A DNA stretch of 64,000 nucleotides, taken from contig NZ_JAJHVV010000004.1 in NCBI RefSeq assembly GCF_023145695.1, positions 329,735-393,734 of the forward strand, in the 5' to 3' direction. Shown here piece after piece: positions 1-10,216 of this stretch. Numbering within the stretch: the stretch's first letter is position 1; each line of letters begins with the position of its first letter. The DNA comes from Vibrio amylolyticus (lineage in GTDB: Bacteria; Pseudomonadota; Gammaproteobacteria; Enterobacterales; Vibrionaceae). The translations under genes and the position numbers were made by a program. The notes under the pieces are model-generated. The model saw only the letters and a list, made by a program, of their open reading frames with translations, was not told the origin of the DNA and made no database searches.

Positions 1-732
1 AGAGATTAGGATAGAGTTGGTGCGATCATCAGCAACCAGCTTAGGTTGAAGAAATGCAGGGGTATTCTTGGCATCGGTAGTTTTATTAAGCGCATCAACA
101 ATGCGAACCATCTCCGCTGCAGAAGCGTTATTAAGCTCAATCACCTCAATTTCTTTATCACCCGCTTGGTCAACACGTTTGATGATTTCCGCTAAACGGT
201 TCACGACCGCCGCACGGCCAGTAATGAGAATAATATTGGCAGGGTCATAATGAACCACGTTACCTGCACCTGCATTATCATTCAGCTGGCGCAGTAGTGG
301 TGATAGCTCTCTCACCGAGACGTTTCTTACAGCAACCACTCGAGTGATGACGCTGTCCCCTTTAGCGCTGTCATCACTGACAACTGGAATGGCTGAGGTT
401 TTGGCATCTTTCGATTTCACGACCTTCAATACGCCGTTATCCATCTCAATCACAGCAAAGCCATAGACTTCAAGGACATTAAGGAAGAAGCTGTAATATT
501 GCTCTGTCGTCAGCATGTCGTAACTGCGCACATCCACTTTGCCACGTACGGATGGGTCGACAATGATGGTTTTTTCAAGATTACGCCCAACAATATTGAT
601 GAACTCTTGAATATCCGTCCCCTTGAAGCTGGCACTAAAATCATTGGCAACAGCCACAGGTGGTGCCAGTAAGTTGCCTACTAATAAGCTTCCTGCCAAT
701 AGACAAGCACTTTTGTTAAACCAATGCTTCAC
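1..732 (-). CDS. gspD: Type II secretion outer-membrane secretin GspD/EpsD, N-terminal part
   Basis: This gene runs off the left edge; only the first 244 codons are present. The product is the secretin that forms the outer-membrane channel of the type II secretion system. The start is a GTG at 732 with GAGGAG six bases upstream. A hydrophobic signal peptide (about residues 8-29) precedes the N0 domain (DFSASFKGTDIQEFINIVGR) and N1/N2-type ring-building repeats, with motifs such as VVHYDPANIILITGR. It lies 37 bp downstream of gspC in the same direction, the usual order of a gsp/eps operon. The family assignment is firm; the channel-forming C-terminal domain is outside the window. Confidence 0.95.
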   Translation of the reverse strand, partial: MKHWFNKSACLLAGSLLVGNLLAPPVAVANDFSASFKGTDIQEFINIVGRNLEKTIIVDPSVRGKVDVRSYDMLTTEQYYSFFLNVLEVYGFAVIEMDNGVLKVVKSKDAKTSAIPVVSDDSAKGDSVITRVVAVRNVSVRELSPLLRQLNDNAGAGNVVHYDPANIILITGRAAVVNRLAEIIKRVDQAGDKEIEVIELNNASAAEMVRIVDALNKTTDAKNTPAFLQPKLVADDRTNSILIS

Positions 733-769
733 GTTTTACTCCTCATACCGATGCTTCATTGCACCCGCA

Positions 770-1702
770 TTAAAATTCAATATTGATATCATGATTCTGA
801 CCATCTCTCTCAACCGTTAGATTTAACTCACTTAAATCAGAGATAGTTTTAAAAATTTTGCTCATTGAGGCCGGATCAGTGAGATCATGACCATTTAACT
901 GTGTCGCAATATCACCACTTTCTAAACCCACTGAGCGAAACAGCTCCGGCTCTTGGCCTGGTGTCACTCGATAGCCCATCACCTGACCATCACGTTTTAC
1001 TTGAGACATACGAACGTACTGGAATATTTTCTGTGGATCTTGTGAGATTTCGGCCCGAATGGTGTCTAGCTTGGCATCGCCATTAGAAGAGGCGTTTGCA
1101 GCGTTGTTACCATGGCGATTTTGAGCGGGCTTTGTCGCAGGCGTATTGGCTGACAATTTGCTGTAATCAATCCCCGCGAGCATAAGTGTTTCATCTCGAC
1201 CCGAGTTATCAATAATAACGCGATCACTGAACACCGCTTTAAGCTGAGCACGCGTGCCTTCAATCTGCTCATTAATGCCATAAGTCGACTGACTGCCTCG
1301 ATTCGCGATAACCGCTAAGCTCTTATTGTCATCACTACTCGCCACCACACCAACCAGTGTTAAATTTAAACGCGTTTTAGGCGCATCTTGCACTACTGGT
1401 TTCTCGACCACTTTGGCTTCTTGCTGATAAACACCAAAGAGGTGACTATTTTTTAAAGAAGAGGTATCCAAACTCGATTGTGTTTGGCTTTGTGCTGATA
1501 CAGGTTTTGCATTCCAAGGGGAGACAGAGTCCTCTGGACTTTGAAGTAACCAGAACATCTTTCCTAATACCCACGCAGCAGACATCAAAAGTAGCAAGCA
1601 GCAAGCAAGGCTCAGGCGCTGCTGAATCACAACAGATTGCCCTGATAATTTCTGTAGCCAAACGTTTGAAGCGACGATGTGAGAAAGTGAGTTCTGCTTC
1701 AC
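770..1702 (-). CDS. gspC: Type II secretion inner-membrane protein GspC/EpsC
   Basis: GspC links the inner-membrane platform of the type II secretion system to the secretin GspD. The 310-residue product has a short cytoplasmic N-terminus, one transmembrane segment at about residues 32-53, a proline/serine-rich linker, a homology region (about 80-180, with NLTLVGVVASSDDNKSLAVI) that binds GspD, and a C-terminal PDZ-like domain (about 235-310, with VTPGQEPELFRSVGLESGDI). Length and domain order fit Vibrio EpsC. It is the first gene of the operon and is divergent from hslR; the 264 bp between them must hold both promoters, but I could not assign boxes there. Confidence 0.95.
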   Translation of the reverse strand: MKQNSLSHIVASNVWLQKLSGQSVVIQQRLSLACCLLLLMSAAWVLGKMFWLLQSPEDSVSPWNAKPVSAQSQTQSSLDTSSLKNSHLFGVYQQEAKVVEKPVVQDAPKTRLNLTLVGVVASSDDNKSLAVIANRGSQSTYGINEQIEGTRAQLKAVFSDRVIIDNSGRDETLMLAGIDYSKLSANTPATKPAQNRHGNNAANASSNGDAKLDTIRAEISQDPQKIFQYVRMSQVKRDGQVMGYRVTPGQEPELFRSVGLESGDIATQLNGHDLTDPASMSKIFKTISDLSELNLTVERDGQNHDINIEF

Positions 1703-1966
1703 TCAACGATATCCTTATAAATACAAATCCAAGATCACGATCTACTGGCGTGATAAATATTACTGATCATACAGTTATGACCTTTCAATATAACATAGCG
1801 TTGTTAAGCTACCGTGAAATCATACGAATATTTACGCTTTACCTTGAAAAATTGGAACCTCAACACCATTGTTTACCCACATTTGATGACTATTTCTTCT
1901 TCGTCAGTGATCACAGTCTGTCTGCGTGAAACCATGCGTGATAAAAATTAGAGGTAATTTTTTACT

Positions 1967-2353
1967 ATGAGTGCCAACTCTACAGCAATAAGACTCGATA
2001 AATGGATTTGGGCGGCCCGTTTTTATAAAACTCGCTCCATCGCTCGTAATATGATCGATGGCGGTAAAGTTCATTACAACGGTCAACGTAGTAAACCGAG
2101 TAAACTTGTAGAACTCGGCGCGCTTATTACACTAAGACAAGGGCACGAAGAGAAAACGGTTGTCATTGAAAAACTCTCAGATCAAAGACGGGGAGCACCA
2201 GAAGCTCAAACGCTCTATAGTGAGACCCCTGAAAGTATCGAAAAGCGACAGGCCAATGCAGAGCAGCGCAAACTACACGCGCACAGCCCTGCCCCTGAAC
2301 GTCGACCTGATAAAAAACAGCGTCGAAACATTATTAAATTTAAACATCAATAA
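1967..2353 (+). CDS. hslR: Heat shock protein 15 (Hsp15), ribosome-associated S4-domain protein
   Basis: Hsp15 binds free 50S subunits that carry a stalled nascent chain and helps recycle them. The 128-residue protein opens with an S4 RNA-binding domain (about residues 7-70: IRLDKWIWAARFYKTRSIA, then GGKVHYNGQRSKPSK) and ends in a very basic tail rich in R and K (PERRPDKKQRRN), as in the E. coli protein of about 133 residues. A GAGGTAA element precedes the ATG. It sits 15 bp before hslO in the same direction, and this pairing is common in gammaproteobacteria. The two are probably co-transcribed. Confidence 0.95.
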   Translation: MSANSTAIRLDKWIWAARFYKTRSIARNMIDGGKVHYNGQRSKPSKLVELGALITLRQGHEEKTVVIEKLSDQRRGAPEAQTLYSETPESIEKRQANAEQRKLHAHSPAPERRPDKKQRRNIIKFKHQ

Positions 2354-2368
2354 GCTGGAGCTCCCTAG

Positions 2369-3244
2369 ATGGCAAGCAATGTATTAAACCGCTACCTTTT
2401 TGAAGATCTTTCTGTACGCGGTGAGTTGGTACAAGTGGATGAAGCCTACCAACAAATTATTTCTAGCAAGGAATACCCACTGGCCGTACAAAAGCTACTG
2501 GGTGAGCTACTGGTATCAACGACTCTTCTAACGGCAACCCTTAAATTTGAAGGCTCAATCACAATGCAGCTTCAAGGTGATGGGCCTGTTTCTTTGGTGG
2601 TTATCAATGGTGACAATGAACAAAGGATTCGTGGTGTTGCTCGTCATAAAGGTGAGATTGACGATAACGCGTCTCTACATGACCTGATTGGTAAAGGTCA
2701 CCTAGTGATTACTATCGAGCCGAAAAAAGGTGAACGATACCAAGGGGTAGTTGGGCTTGAAGGCGATAATCTCGCTGAGGTTTTAGAAAGCTATTTTGAG
2801 CGTTCAGAACAACTCAAAACTCGCCTATGGATTCGCACTGGCGAATTTGAAGGTAAGCCTCATGCTGCAGGTATGTTACTGCAGGTAATGCCTGATGGAA
2901 CAGGCTCTGCTGACGATTTTGAGCATTTAGAACAACTCACCGACACGGTGAAAAATGAAGAGCTCTTCTCACTAGAAGCGAATGAGTTACTTTATCGCCT
3001 CTATAACCAAGAGAAAGTACAGATTTTCACTCCACAACCGGTTGTTTTCCACTGTGGTTGTTCACGTGAGCGAAGTGGGGCTGCAATCATTACCGTTAGC
3101 CAAGAAGAGCTGGCCGATATTATTGCCACGGAAGGCGCGGTGTCTCTACATTGTGACTACTGTGGTACCAACTATTCCTTTAATGAAGAGCAAGTCAAAG
3201 AACTGTTTGTTGAAGCGAATTCAGGCAATAGCACTCTGCACTAG
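2369..3244 (+). CDS. hslO: Redox-regulated chaperone Hsp33
   Basis: Hsp33 is a cytoplasmic holdase switched on by oxidative unfolding. The 291-residue product has the N-terminal substrate-binding domain followed by the C-terminal zinc redox switch. The four zinc cysteines are visible as C229-x-C231 ([11 protein letters not shown]) and C262-x-x-C265 ([10 protein letters not shown]), giving the family pattern CxC-x30-CxxC, so the switch should be functional. It follows hslR by 15 bp and is closed by a strong rho-independent terminator at 3321-3346. Length agrees with E. coli Hsp33 (292). Confidence 0.97.
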   Translation: MASNVLNRYLFEDLSVRGELVQVDEAYQQIISSKEYPLAVQKLLGELLVSTTLLTATLKFEGSITMQLQGDGPVSLVVINGDNEQRIRGVARHKGEIDDNASLHDLIGKGHLVITIEPKKGERYQGVVGLEGDNLAEVLESYFERSEQLKTRLWIRTGEFEGKPHAAGMLLQVMPDGTGSADDFEHLEQLTDTVKNEELFSLEANELLYRLYNQEKVQIFTPQPVVFHCGCSRERSGAAIITVSQEELADIIATEGAVSLHCDYCGTNYSFNEEQVKELFVEANSGNSTLH

Positions 3245-3320
3245 ACTCTGTACGTGTAAGTCCTTGTAATTCAATACGCATTAATTCGCATAAAATAACA
3301 AGCACGTAAATCCCACCAAT

Positions 3321-3346
3321 AAGCCAGCATCACGCTGGCTTTTTTT
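3321..3346 (+). terminator. Rho-independent terminator after hslO
   Basis: The hairpin AGCCAGC-atca-cGCTGGCT is followed by a run of seven T residues. It lies about 75 bp after the hslO stop and ends the hslR-hslO transcript. Confidence 0.9.
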
Positions 3347-3619
3347 GTGATCAAACCCATGTGATATCAGGGTTTTCGTCATGAAATAATCCACTTAATT
3401 TCTTAGTATTAATAATTCTTTTGATCTAGCGCAAAGGTTTGCTTACAGGATAAAATAGCTGTAGCCAATATGTGATGGAACACATAACCCTTACCGGAAT
3501 TGTGGGTATTTTTTGAACTACATCCCTTTTTTCCGACTACCCCATTGGTAGTATATTGAGCAGATAAAAAAATAATAAATTACAAATCCCTACATTATCT
3601 ATCCCTACAAGGAGCACCT
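3347..3619 (+). promoter_or_regulatory. pckA upstream region with a perfect inverted repeat
   Basis: This 273-bp AT-rich stretch separates the hslO terminator from pckA. It holds TATGTG-N6-CACATA at 3469-3486, a perfect inverted repeat about 135 bp before the pckA start. It resembles a CRP site, but the core TGTG and CACA are six bases apart, not eight, so I do not call it CRP. A clear AAGGAG Shine-Dalgarno lies at 3608-3613. No small gene is evident. Confidence 0.35.
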
Positions 3620-5248
3620 ATGACCGTTATGGAACATACAAAGGCTGCACAACTCGATCTAACCAAGCACGGAATTACTGGCGCAACTGAGATTCTTCGC
3701 AATCCTAGTTACGAACAATTATTCGAAGAGGAAACCCGTTCAAGTTTAGAAGGCTACGAAAAAGGCGTAGTGACTGAACTTGGTGCTGTTGCTGTTGATA
3801 CTGGGATCTTTACTGGCCGCTCGCCAAAAGATAAGTACATTGTTAAAGATGCAACAACAGAAGAGCACATGTGGTGGACCTCTGACGCGGTTAAAAATGA
3901 TAACAAAGCAATCGACCAGGCGGTTTGGAATGACCTAAAAGCGCTTGTAACGAATGAGTTATCAGGTAAACGCTTGTTTGTGATAGACGGTTACTGTGGT
4001 GCTAACCCAGATACTCGTTTAAGTATTCGCATTATTACTGAGGTTGCATGGCAAGCTCACTTCGTGAAAAACATGTTCATTCGTCCAACCGAAGAAGAGC
4101 TTGCAACCTTTGAGCCAGATTTCGTTGTAATGAACGGCGCGAAATGTACGAACCAAAAGTGGGAAGAGCATGGTCTGAACTCTGAAAACTTCACGGTCTT
4201 TAACTTAACTGAGCGCATGCAGCTGATCGGCGGCACTTGGTATGGCGGCGAGATGAAAAAAGGCATGTTCGCCATGATGAACTACTTCTTGCCACTGAAA
4301 GACATCGCATCGATGCACTGTAGTGCCAACATGGGTGAAGAAGGCGATGTAGCCGTATTCTTCGGGCTATCAGGTACAGGTAAAACAACACTCTCTACTG
4401 ACCCTAAACGCGCACTGATCGGTGACGATGAGCACGGTTGGGATGATGACGGCGTATTTAACTTCGAAGGCGGCTGTTACGCGAAAACCATCAAGTTATC
4501 GAAAGAAGCCGAGCCTGACATCTACAATGCAATCCGTCGTGATGCGCTGCTAGAAAACGTCACGGTTCGCAACGATGGTTCTATTGATTTTGATGACAAC
4601 TCAAAAACAGAGAACACTCGTGTTTCTTACCCAATCCACCATATCGATAACATCGTTAAACCGGTATCGAAAGGCGGTCACGCTAATAAAGTGATCTTCT
4701 TATCTGCCGATGCATTTGGCGTTCTTCCTCCAGTATCGAAACTGACACCTGAGCAAACGAAGTACCACTTCCTATCAGGCTTCACTGCGAAACTTGCAGG
4801 TACTGAGCGTGGTATTACAGAGCCAACACCAACCTTCTCAGCTTGTTTCGGTGCCGCGTTCCTAACGCTTCACCCAACTAAGTATGCAGAAGTACTGGTT
4901 AAGCGTATGGAAGCGGCAGGTGCAGAAGCTTACCTTGTAAACACAGGTTGGAACGGCAGTGGCAAGCGTATCTCAATTCAAGATACGCGTGGCATCATCG
5001 ATGCAATCCTTGATGGTTCAATTGAGAAAGCAGAAACAACCTCAATTCCAGTATTCAACCTAGAAGTGCCTACATCGCTACCAGGTGTTGACCCTGCAAT
5101 TTTGGACCCACGTGATACCTACGTTGATCCACTGCAATGGGAAAGCAAAGCCAATGACCTCGCTCAGCGCTTTATCAATAACTTTGATAAGTACACTGAC
5201 AACGCTGATGGTCAATCACTGGTTGCCGCAGGTCCTCAACTCGACTAA
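3620..5248 (+). CDS. pckA: Phosphoenolpyruvate carboxykinase (ATP)
   Basis: PckA converts oxaloacetate and ATP to phosphoenolpyruvate, CO2 and ADP, the first committed step of gluconeogenesis in the cytoplasm. The 542-residue protein shows the PEPCK substrate signature (TGRSPKDKY near residue 65), the P-loop [11 protein letters not shown] (about 249-259), the metal/ATP motif LIGDDEHGW, and the adenine-binding C-terminal region with [12 protein letters not shown]. Length matches E. coli PckA (540). The start is set by AAGGAG seven bases upstream. It is monocistronic, followed by a terminator at 5299-5323. Confidence 0.98.
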   Translation: MTVMEHTKAAQLDLTKHGITGATEILRNPSYEQLFEEETRSSLEGYEKGVVTELGAVAVDTGIFTGRSPKDKYIVKDATTEEHMWWTSDAVKNDNKAIDQAVWNDLKALVTNELSGKRLFVIDGYCGANPDTRLSIRIITEVAWQAHFVKNMFIRPTEEELATFEPDFVVMNGAKCTNQKWEEHGLNSENFTVFNLTERMQLIGGTWYGGEMKKGMFAMMNYFLPLKDIASMHCSANMGEEGDVAVFFGLSGTGKTTLSTDPKRALIGDDEHGWDDDGVFNFEGGCYAKTIKLSKEAEPDIYNAIRRDALLENVTVRNDGSIDFDDNSKTENTRVSYPIHHIDNIVKPVSKGGHANKVIFLSADAFGVLPPVSKLTPEQTKYHFLSGFTAKLAGTERGITEPTPTFSACFGAAFLTLHPTKYAEVLVKRMEAAGAEAYLVNTGWNGSGKRISIQDTRGIIDAILDGSIEKAETTSIPVFNLEVPTSLPGVDPAILDPRDTYVDPLQWESKANDLAQRFINNFDKYTDNADGQSLVAAGPQLD

Positions 5249-5298
5249 TCGCTCTCTTTAAGCGTTAAAGTTCAGTTGTAAAGCTCAAACTTAGTACA

Positions 5299-5323
5299 AG
5301 CCCCTAACTTTAGGGGCTTTTCT
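5299..5323 (+). terminator. Rho-independent terminator after pckA
   Basis: The near-perfect hairpin AGCCCCTA-actt-TAGGGGCT is followed by TTTCT, about 50 bp past the pckA stop. Confidence 0.85.
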
Positions 5324-5399
5324 ATTGAAGCAGCCCTTGTTTTAGACCAATCTATAAACTCACATTCTATTTACTCACTCAGATTGGATTTCGCCTTAA

Positions 5400-7337
5400 A
5401 TGAAGAAGCTGCTGACTATTTTGCTGATCCTCTTGCTGATTACTATTGCGCTCATCACTTCTGTTTATGCATTATCACAAACACGCTATGCCGCGCCAGC
5501 GAGCAATCAACTACTGAGTTATTGGCTAGGTGATAAGGTTCAATTTGAAAAAGTCACCTACAACGCACCGTTTCATCTTTCTTTGCAAGGGGTGAGCTAC
5601 AACGCGGAATCACAACAGTCTGACCAAACAACCTATATTCCTCAAGTAGATATTTGGCTAAATAAACAGCCCTATCAACAAGGAAAATGGGTATTAGATA
5701 GCATACTTATCGATGGTTTGAGCCTGCAACAGCTCGACTCTTACTTTCATTGGCAAGAATCGGTGACACTCCACCAGCTTGCGCTCAATAACCTTGACCT
5801 CTCAGTCGATGATGTGATCGCACGTGGTGTCAATGTTCAGGTAAAGGAACCAGTTTGGCTAGGCGACAATCAGATCATTCCGTTTGGTGAAATTCAGCTC
5901 AGTGCCGAACAGCTCTATTACCACGGTGAAGCGTTCAATCAGCTACTCATCAATAGCGATTACAAAGCCAAAGACAGCACTGTCTATGGCGCGTCGTTTG
6001 AGTGGCGAGGTGCTGATATCTCAGGGCAAGCTGAACAGTATGATCACGGTTGGTCACTGATTAACGTGACGCTCAATAAGCTCAACCTTTCTCACTTAGA
6101 GAAATTCAGCGAATTCTCTGCCAAGCTATTGCCGATCGTGAAGAACATTTCACACATTAATAGTCTAGATATCCTGAATAGCCACTTTTCATCATCAACC
6201 ATTCAAGCGACTAATTTAGATGCATCAGTTGAAAATCTGTCACTGTTCCCTACCTCTGAGGAATCCGTTTCACAATGGTTATGGCAGCAAGACAACGCCT
6301 CAATTTCATTTAACGCAGAAAGTGTCGCCTACCTAGAGCAACTTTTTGTCTCTCCGATGGCCAAGCTTCGTTTGGAAAGTAATAAGTGGGTCATTTCTGA
6401 GTTCGACAGCGACTTCCACCAAGGGCGAATTCAGCTTTCGGGTGAATTATCCCCTACCACCACCAAACTTGATTGGCTAAGAGCTACGGGCTTAAAGCTG
6501 ACTGAAGCACCTCAGCAGACCTTAGATCTGTTATGGGCATACCTAGAACAGCAAGAAGTTATCAACATTGGGCAGCTCGATATTCTACGAAGCCAAATCA
6601 TTCAGATTGAACAAGCTCCCTTCTGGCAAATGTCTGGATTAAACATGACAGGCAGTAACCTTGAACTAAAACGCAATCACACCCTGGGTTTGTGGAATGG
6701 GCAAGTAGAGTTATCCGCCAATAGCTTAAGCTACGATGACTTAATTGGCACTCAAGCCGTCCTTAATAGTAATGCGAGTGATGGCGCATGGGAATTAGAA
6801 CGCCTGTTCATCCCATTGGAAAGTGGATACGTTGATGCATCCGGTTTTTGGGAAATCGGGAAACTAAGCCAACCATGGCAGTTAGTTGCGCATGGGGATG
6901 GATTGCCTCTTAATCTCATCCATCAGACCGCCAGTTTGCCAATTGAGTTAGATGGCACACTTGAGTTTGATATGAATGCGCATGGGCTGTTAGGCAGCAA
7001 AGAGATGCTTGAGCACTCACTGACTGGCTCACTTAATGCCAGCATTCGAGACGCTGACTTCACTTATAAGAAAGCCAACGGCTATGGCAGTGCGCAGCTG
7101 CAAACCATCGTCCAACCATTTTCAATCAGTGAGTTAGGTGTTCAGTCAGACCGAGGACGAGTGACCATTGCTGAGACCAAAGTGAATGGTACGGATATGT
7201 CTGGCGAAGTTCAGGGGTTTATTGACTTGGTGATGCCCAAGCAAGGCAACATTAAGCTGTCGATTGAGCAAGAGTGTCAGCAGCTTAACTTCGACTTACT
7301 CAAAGGGACAACAACATCACATCATCGATGTCCCTAA
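5400..7337 (+). CDS. AsmA-family inner-membrane-anchored protein
   Basis: The 645-residue protein has one N-terminal transmembrane anchor (residues 4-25, KKLLTILLILLLITIALIT), then a long periplasmic region rich in beta strands with repeated L-x-L patterns and the C-terminal segment GELQ-like SGEVQGFIDLVMPKQGNIKL typical of AsmA/TamB-like lipid-transfer proteins. Members are thought to move phospholipids between membranes or affect outer-membrane assembly; which role applies here cannot be read from sequence. It follows pckA in the same direction but after a terminator, so it probably has its own promoter. It converges on yiiD, with 22 bp between the stops and no obvious terminator. Identity to the family is likely; the paralogue is not resolved. 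Confidence 0.75.
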   Translation: MKKLLTILLILLLITIALITSVYALSQTRYAAPASNQLLSYWLGDKVQFEKVTYNAPFHLSLQGVSYNAESQQSDQTTYIPQVDIWLNKQPYQQGKWVLDSILIDGLSLQQLDSYFHWQESVTLHQLALNNLDLSVDDVIARGVNVQVKEPVWLGDNQIIPFGEIQLSAEQLYYHGEAFNQLLINSDYKAKDSTVYGASFEWRGADISGQAEQYDHGWSLINVTLNKLNLSHLEKFSEFSAKLLPIVKNISHINSLDILNSHFSSSTIQATNLDASVENLSLFPTSEESVSQWLWQQDNASISFNAESVAYLEQLFVSPMAKLRLESNKWVISEFDSDFHQGRIQLSGELSPTTTKLDWLRATGLKLTEAPQQTLDLLWAYLEQQEVINIGQLDILRSQIIQIEQAPFWQMSGLNMTGSNLELKRNHTLGLWNGQVELSANSLSYDDLIGTQAVLNSNASDGAWELERLFIPLESGYVDASGFWEIGKLSQPWQLVAHGDGLPLNLIHQTASLPIELDGTLEFDMNAHGLLGSKEMLEHSLTGSLNASIRDADFTYKKANGYGSAQLQTIVQPFSISELGVQSDRGRVTIAETKVNGTDMSGEVQGFIDLVMPKQGNIKLSIEQECQQLNFDLLKGTTTSHHRCP

Positions 7338-7359
7338 TACCGAGTCAGTCATATTATCT

Positions 7360-8277
7360 CTATTTTGATAATGACGATTCATAGTTCGGCAACAGCATGT
7401 AGGTTCCGATAAACTCGACCGCCGGCTTATCACCACTATAAATGGTAACGTTAATTGCAATCCTTGCCTTACGACCCGATGCTAGTCTATCCAAATCACC
7501 ACTAATACCATCTAATGAGGTACTGGCAACGGGGTTGTGCTCAACAGGGTGTCGATAACGAATTCGACTGTCGGCTAACACAATGTCTCCTTCTAGACCT
7601 CGCTCTTTTAGCAGTAACCAAGTCATCCCCCACCCCGTTAAGGTTGCAAGCGTAAACGCCGACCCTGCAAACATCGTGTTATGAGGATTCAAATTTGGGT
7701 TTAACTGCGCGCTACACTCGAACTGATAACCCGTATATTGGTTAATCTTGATACCCATCTTGTCGCTAATTGGGATCTGGTTCTCCCAGCGCTCTTGAAG
7801 CTCGGTACACCATTCAGGCTTTCTTAGCACATTTGCCATTGGGTCTAAGGTTTTCACCATCTGCTGATGACGCATAGGCCCACGCTGATCAGTTAACTCC
7901 CCACGACGCTCAAAATGGTTTTTTTCATAGAATGAGATGGCGTCTTCACGCGCATTACAGACCAGTCGCTTTACCCCCTCTTGGCGAGCTAACGACTCTA
8001 GTGCCACCAACAGCAACGAACCCATACCTTTATCACGACGATTGCTTTTCACCGCCATATAGCGAACTTGGCCTTCATCATCCGGGGTAATATACAAACG
8101 CCCAATCGCCATAGGTCGCCCACGACCATCGACAATCATGCGGTGATGGCTCGTTGAATCAAATTCATCGCGCTCTGAACCAAGCGGCATTTGCCATGGC
8201 TCACGTAACATCTGCCAGCGGAAGTGATAATACTTATTCAGCTGGTTATCTGTTTTAGGGGTAATTAGTTTGAACAT
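7360..8277 (-). CDS. yiiD: Bifunctional GNAT N-acetyltransferase / hotdog thioesterase-like protein (YiiD/FabY type)
   Basis: The 305-residue protein fuses two folds. The N-terminal half (about 1-150) is a GNAT domain with the acyl-CoA-binding loop RRDKGMGSLLL and the RLVCNAREDAISFYEKNHF strand-helix. The C-terminal half (about 155-305) is a hotdog thioesterase-like domain (NTMFAGSAFTLATLTGWGM, then ADSRIRYRHPV). The E. coli homologue YiiD has been reported to start fatty-acid synthesis as a malonyl-ACP decarboxylase (FabY); that role here is inferred from family and not visible in sequence. The neighbours dtd and yihY are the same as in E. coli, which supports orthology. It lies 221 bp after dtd. 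Confidence 0.85.
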   Translation of the reverse strand: MFKLITPKTDNQLNKYYHFRWQMLREPWQMPLGSERDEFDSTSHHRMIVDGRGRPMAIGRLYITPDDEGQVRYMAVKSNRRDKGMGSLLLVALESLARQEGVKRLVCNAREDAISFYEKNHFERRGELTDQRGPMRHQQMVKTLDPMANVLRKPEWCTELQERWENQIPISDKMGIKINQYTGYQFECSAQLNPNLNPHNTMFAGSAFTLATLTGWGMTWLLLKERGLEGDIVLADSRIRYRHPVEHNPVASTSLDGISGDLDRLASGRKARIAINVTIYSGDKPAVEFIGTYMLLPNYESSLSK

Positions 8278-8462
8278 TGAGCTCTTCCTAGCATGTAGAC
8301 GCTTGTCTATTGAATGGTTCTGCGGTCGTTATTATTTTTATGGATCCGCTGAGTTTATCTCTTCTTTCTCTGTTCGTAGGTTTTTCTATCTCTATCAATT
8401 AGTGGCTTGCTCTGTGTATCCCATACATTGCGATGCTATCGCGAGATTCTAATAACATAACA

Positions 8463-8486
8463 CGCGGTTTAAAGTTAACCGCTTCT
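8463..8486 (-). terminator. Weak stem-loop after dtd
   Basis: On the minus strand GCGGTT-aacttta-AACCGC forms a hairpin 13 bp past the dtd stop. There is no clear T run, so it may only stabilise the 3' end and let transcription reach yiiD. Confidence 0.3.
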
Positions 8487-8498
8487 TCACATCTCAAA

Positions 8499-8933
8499 TT
8501 AGACCTGCAACCAGAATGTCACAGGGCCATCGTTGACCAAAGACACTTTCATATCCGCAGCAAATCGGCCTCGTTCTGTGGGTAATACCGCTTCACATTG
8601 ATCAGAAAAGTAATCGTACAAACGCTCAGCATCAGCAGGATGTGCCCCACGAGAAAAGCCCGCTCTCGTGCCTTTTTTCGTATCAGCAGGCAACGTAAAT
8701 TGAGAAACAACCAACACCTTACCGTCAATTTGTTTCACATTAAGGTTCATTTTCCCTTCGTCGTCACTAAAGACACGATAGGTAGTAACACGTTCCATTA
8801 AGCGCTTTGCTTTCGCTTCATCATCGTCCTTTTCGACACCAAGCAATACTAATAAGCCTTGGTCGATTTCCCCGACAACTTCACCATCAACCTTTACTGC
8901 GGCTTCGCTTACTCTCTGAATCAGCGCAATCAC
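8499..8933 (-). CDS. dtd: D-aminoacyl-tRNA deacylase
   Basis: Dtd removes D-amino acids (and glycine wrongly attached to tRNA-Ala) from tRNA. I place the start at the GTG at 8933, which gives [17 protein letters not shown], exactly the family N-terminus, and 144 residues against 145 in E. coli; AGGA lies seven bases upstream. A longer reading frame would add 16 residues unlike the family. Visible motifs are [20 protein letters not shown] and the C-terminal Gly-cisPro site [11 protein letters not shown]. The start lies inside the last 47 bases of yihY, so translation is probably coupled. Confidence 0.95.
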   Translation of the reverse strand: MIALIQRVSEAAVKVDGEVVGEIDQGLLVLLGVEKDDDEAKAKRLMERVTTYRVFSDDEGKMNLNVKQIDGKVLVVSQFTLPADTKKGTRAGFSRGAHPADAERLYDYFSDQCEAVLPTERGRFAADMKVSLVNDGPVTFWLQV

Positions 8934-9837
8934 ACTCTTTTCCTTTCTCTTGTTCAATACTTTGAACGTTATCAACATCAATAGCGCCTGATTGTAGCAT
9001 CTCTGAATCTTGTGACCACTGGCTCTCTTCCCCTAGTGCTGCAGTCACTTCTGCACCGACTAAAACGATCAACCAGCATAAGTAGACCCAGACAAATAAA
9101 ATGGGAATTGCCGCAAGTGCACCGTAGATCAGTTGATAAGAAGGGAAATGGGTAATGTAGGCCGCAAATCCTTTCTTACTCAATTCAAACAAGATGGCAG
9201 CGACAATCGCACCTACTACGGCGTGTTTAAACAACACTTTTTTATTTGGAACGAGGAGATACAAAACGATAAAGGCAAAAAATGACAACAAGAATGGCAG
9301 CCAACGTAACAGTAAATTATAAACCCCAGTAATCGCTTCGCTGTCGATAATTTTCAAAGAGGTAATGTACGAAGTTGCGGCAATACTGGCCCCGACTAAG
9401 ATAGGGCCAAGTGTTAATACCATCCAGTACATTGAAAAAGAGAAAACGGGGCGGCGCTTCTCAGTCACACGCCAGATAAAATTTAGATTCTTATCGATAT
9501 TAGAGATCAGCATCAATGCCGCAACAAACAGAAACAGACCACCCACTGCGGTCATTTTCCCTGTATTGGCAATAAACTCAGCCAACGCCCCTTTTACGGC
9601 ATCGCCAGCTGCAGGTACAAAGTGCGTAATAACAAAGTCTTGAATGACGTCACCAGCGGAAGCAAACAGTGCGAACGAAGAGAGCACCGATAACAATACA
9701 GTAAGCATAGGAACGATAGAGAGTAAGGTAATATAAGTTAAATACCCCGCATTCACATTAACGCGATCGTGCTGCATTCTAGTTAACAAGTATCGAAAAA
9801 AGTGAAGCGCTTTATGCGCGATTACGTTCAATTCCAC
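8887..9837 (-). CDS. yihY: YihY family inner-membrane protein (formerly called ribonuclease BN)
   Basis: The 316-residue protein has about six transmembrane helices, with family motifs near the start ([19 protein letters not shown]) and in the later helices ([20 protein letters not shown]). The old name ribonuclease BN is a misassignment; the true function is unknown. Its last 47 bases overlap the start of dtd in another frame, giving a polar tail rich in acidic, cysteine and basic residues ([16 protein letters not shown]). The order yihY-dtd-yiiD is as in E. coli. Confidence 0.9.
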   Translation of the reverse strand: MELNVIAHKALHFFRYLLTRMQHDRVNVNAGYLTYITLLSIVPMLTVLLSVLSSFALFASAGDVIQDFVITHFVPAAGDAVKGALAEFIANTGKMTAVGGLFLFVAALMLISNIDKNLNFIWRVTEKRRPVFSFSMYWMVLTLGPILVGASIAATSYITSLKIIDSEAITGVYNLLLRWLPFLLSFFAFIVLYLLVPNKKVLFKHAVVGAIVAAILFELSKKGFAAYITHFPSYQLIYGALAAIPILFVWVYLCWLIVLVGAEVTAALGEESQWSQDSEMLQSGAIDVDNVQSIEQEKGKECDCADSESKRSRSKG

Positions 9838-10216
9838 TACAACTATCCCTAGTACTTTTAATCCATGTCACTTACAACAAAGAAATATTCAAACGTTTAA
9901 TGTACCTAAGCATAAACCACAGCCGCTATCGTTGAATAGAGATAATCCCAACACTCAATCGCTCTAGTTGCATTTTGAGCCACGAACTCGCACTCAAAAC
10001 CATTCATTTTCTGTATTTGTTTCACGACAAACGGATATTCGTGATTATCAGCCCAAGGCTATAAACAACTCAAAAGTACTGGCTAAACAACGCTATAAAT
10101 CACAAAAAAGCCCGCAACAATTCTATCTACTGATGATATCCCCCGTAGAACAACAACCCTCATCATCGTGAAGTTACCTATTTTCACGATTAAATACGGA
10201 TATTGAAGGACTATCT
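9838..10216. other. 379-bp intergenic region between yihY and the GH3 gene
   Basis: It must hold divergent promoters for yihY and the glycosidase gene. I see no gene, no strong inverted repeat and no terminator. A 67-codon open frame starting TTG at 9968 has low-complexity polar content and no ribosome site, and I do not call it. AAGGA before the GH3 ATG is the only clear signal. Confidence 0.5.

Noticed and set aside
1480..1929. 149-codon plus-strand frame over the gspC 5' end
   Set aside because: It is the antisense shadow of gspC and its upstream region.
3471..3486. Possible CRP site before pckA
   Set aside because: The core half-sites TGTG and CACA are six bases apart, not eight; the right half-site does not match TCACA.
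8270..8452. 60-codon plus-strand frame between yiiD and dtd
   Set aside because: It starts inside the yiiD start region and has no ribosome site or recognisable content.
9968..10171. 67-codon plus-strand frame between yihY and the GH3 gene
   Set aside because: TTG start, no ribosome site and low-complexity polar sequence; likely chance.
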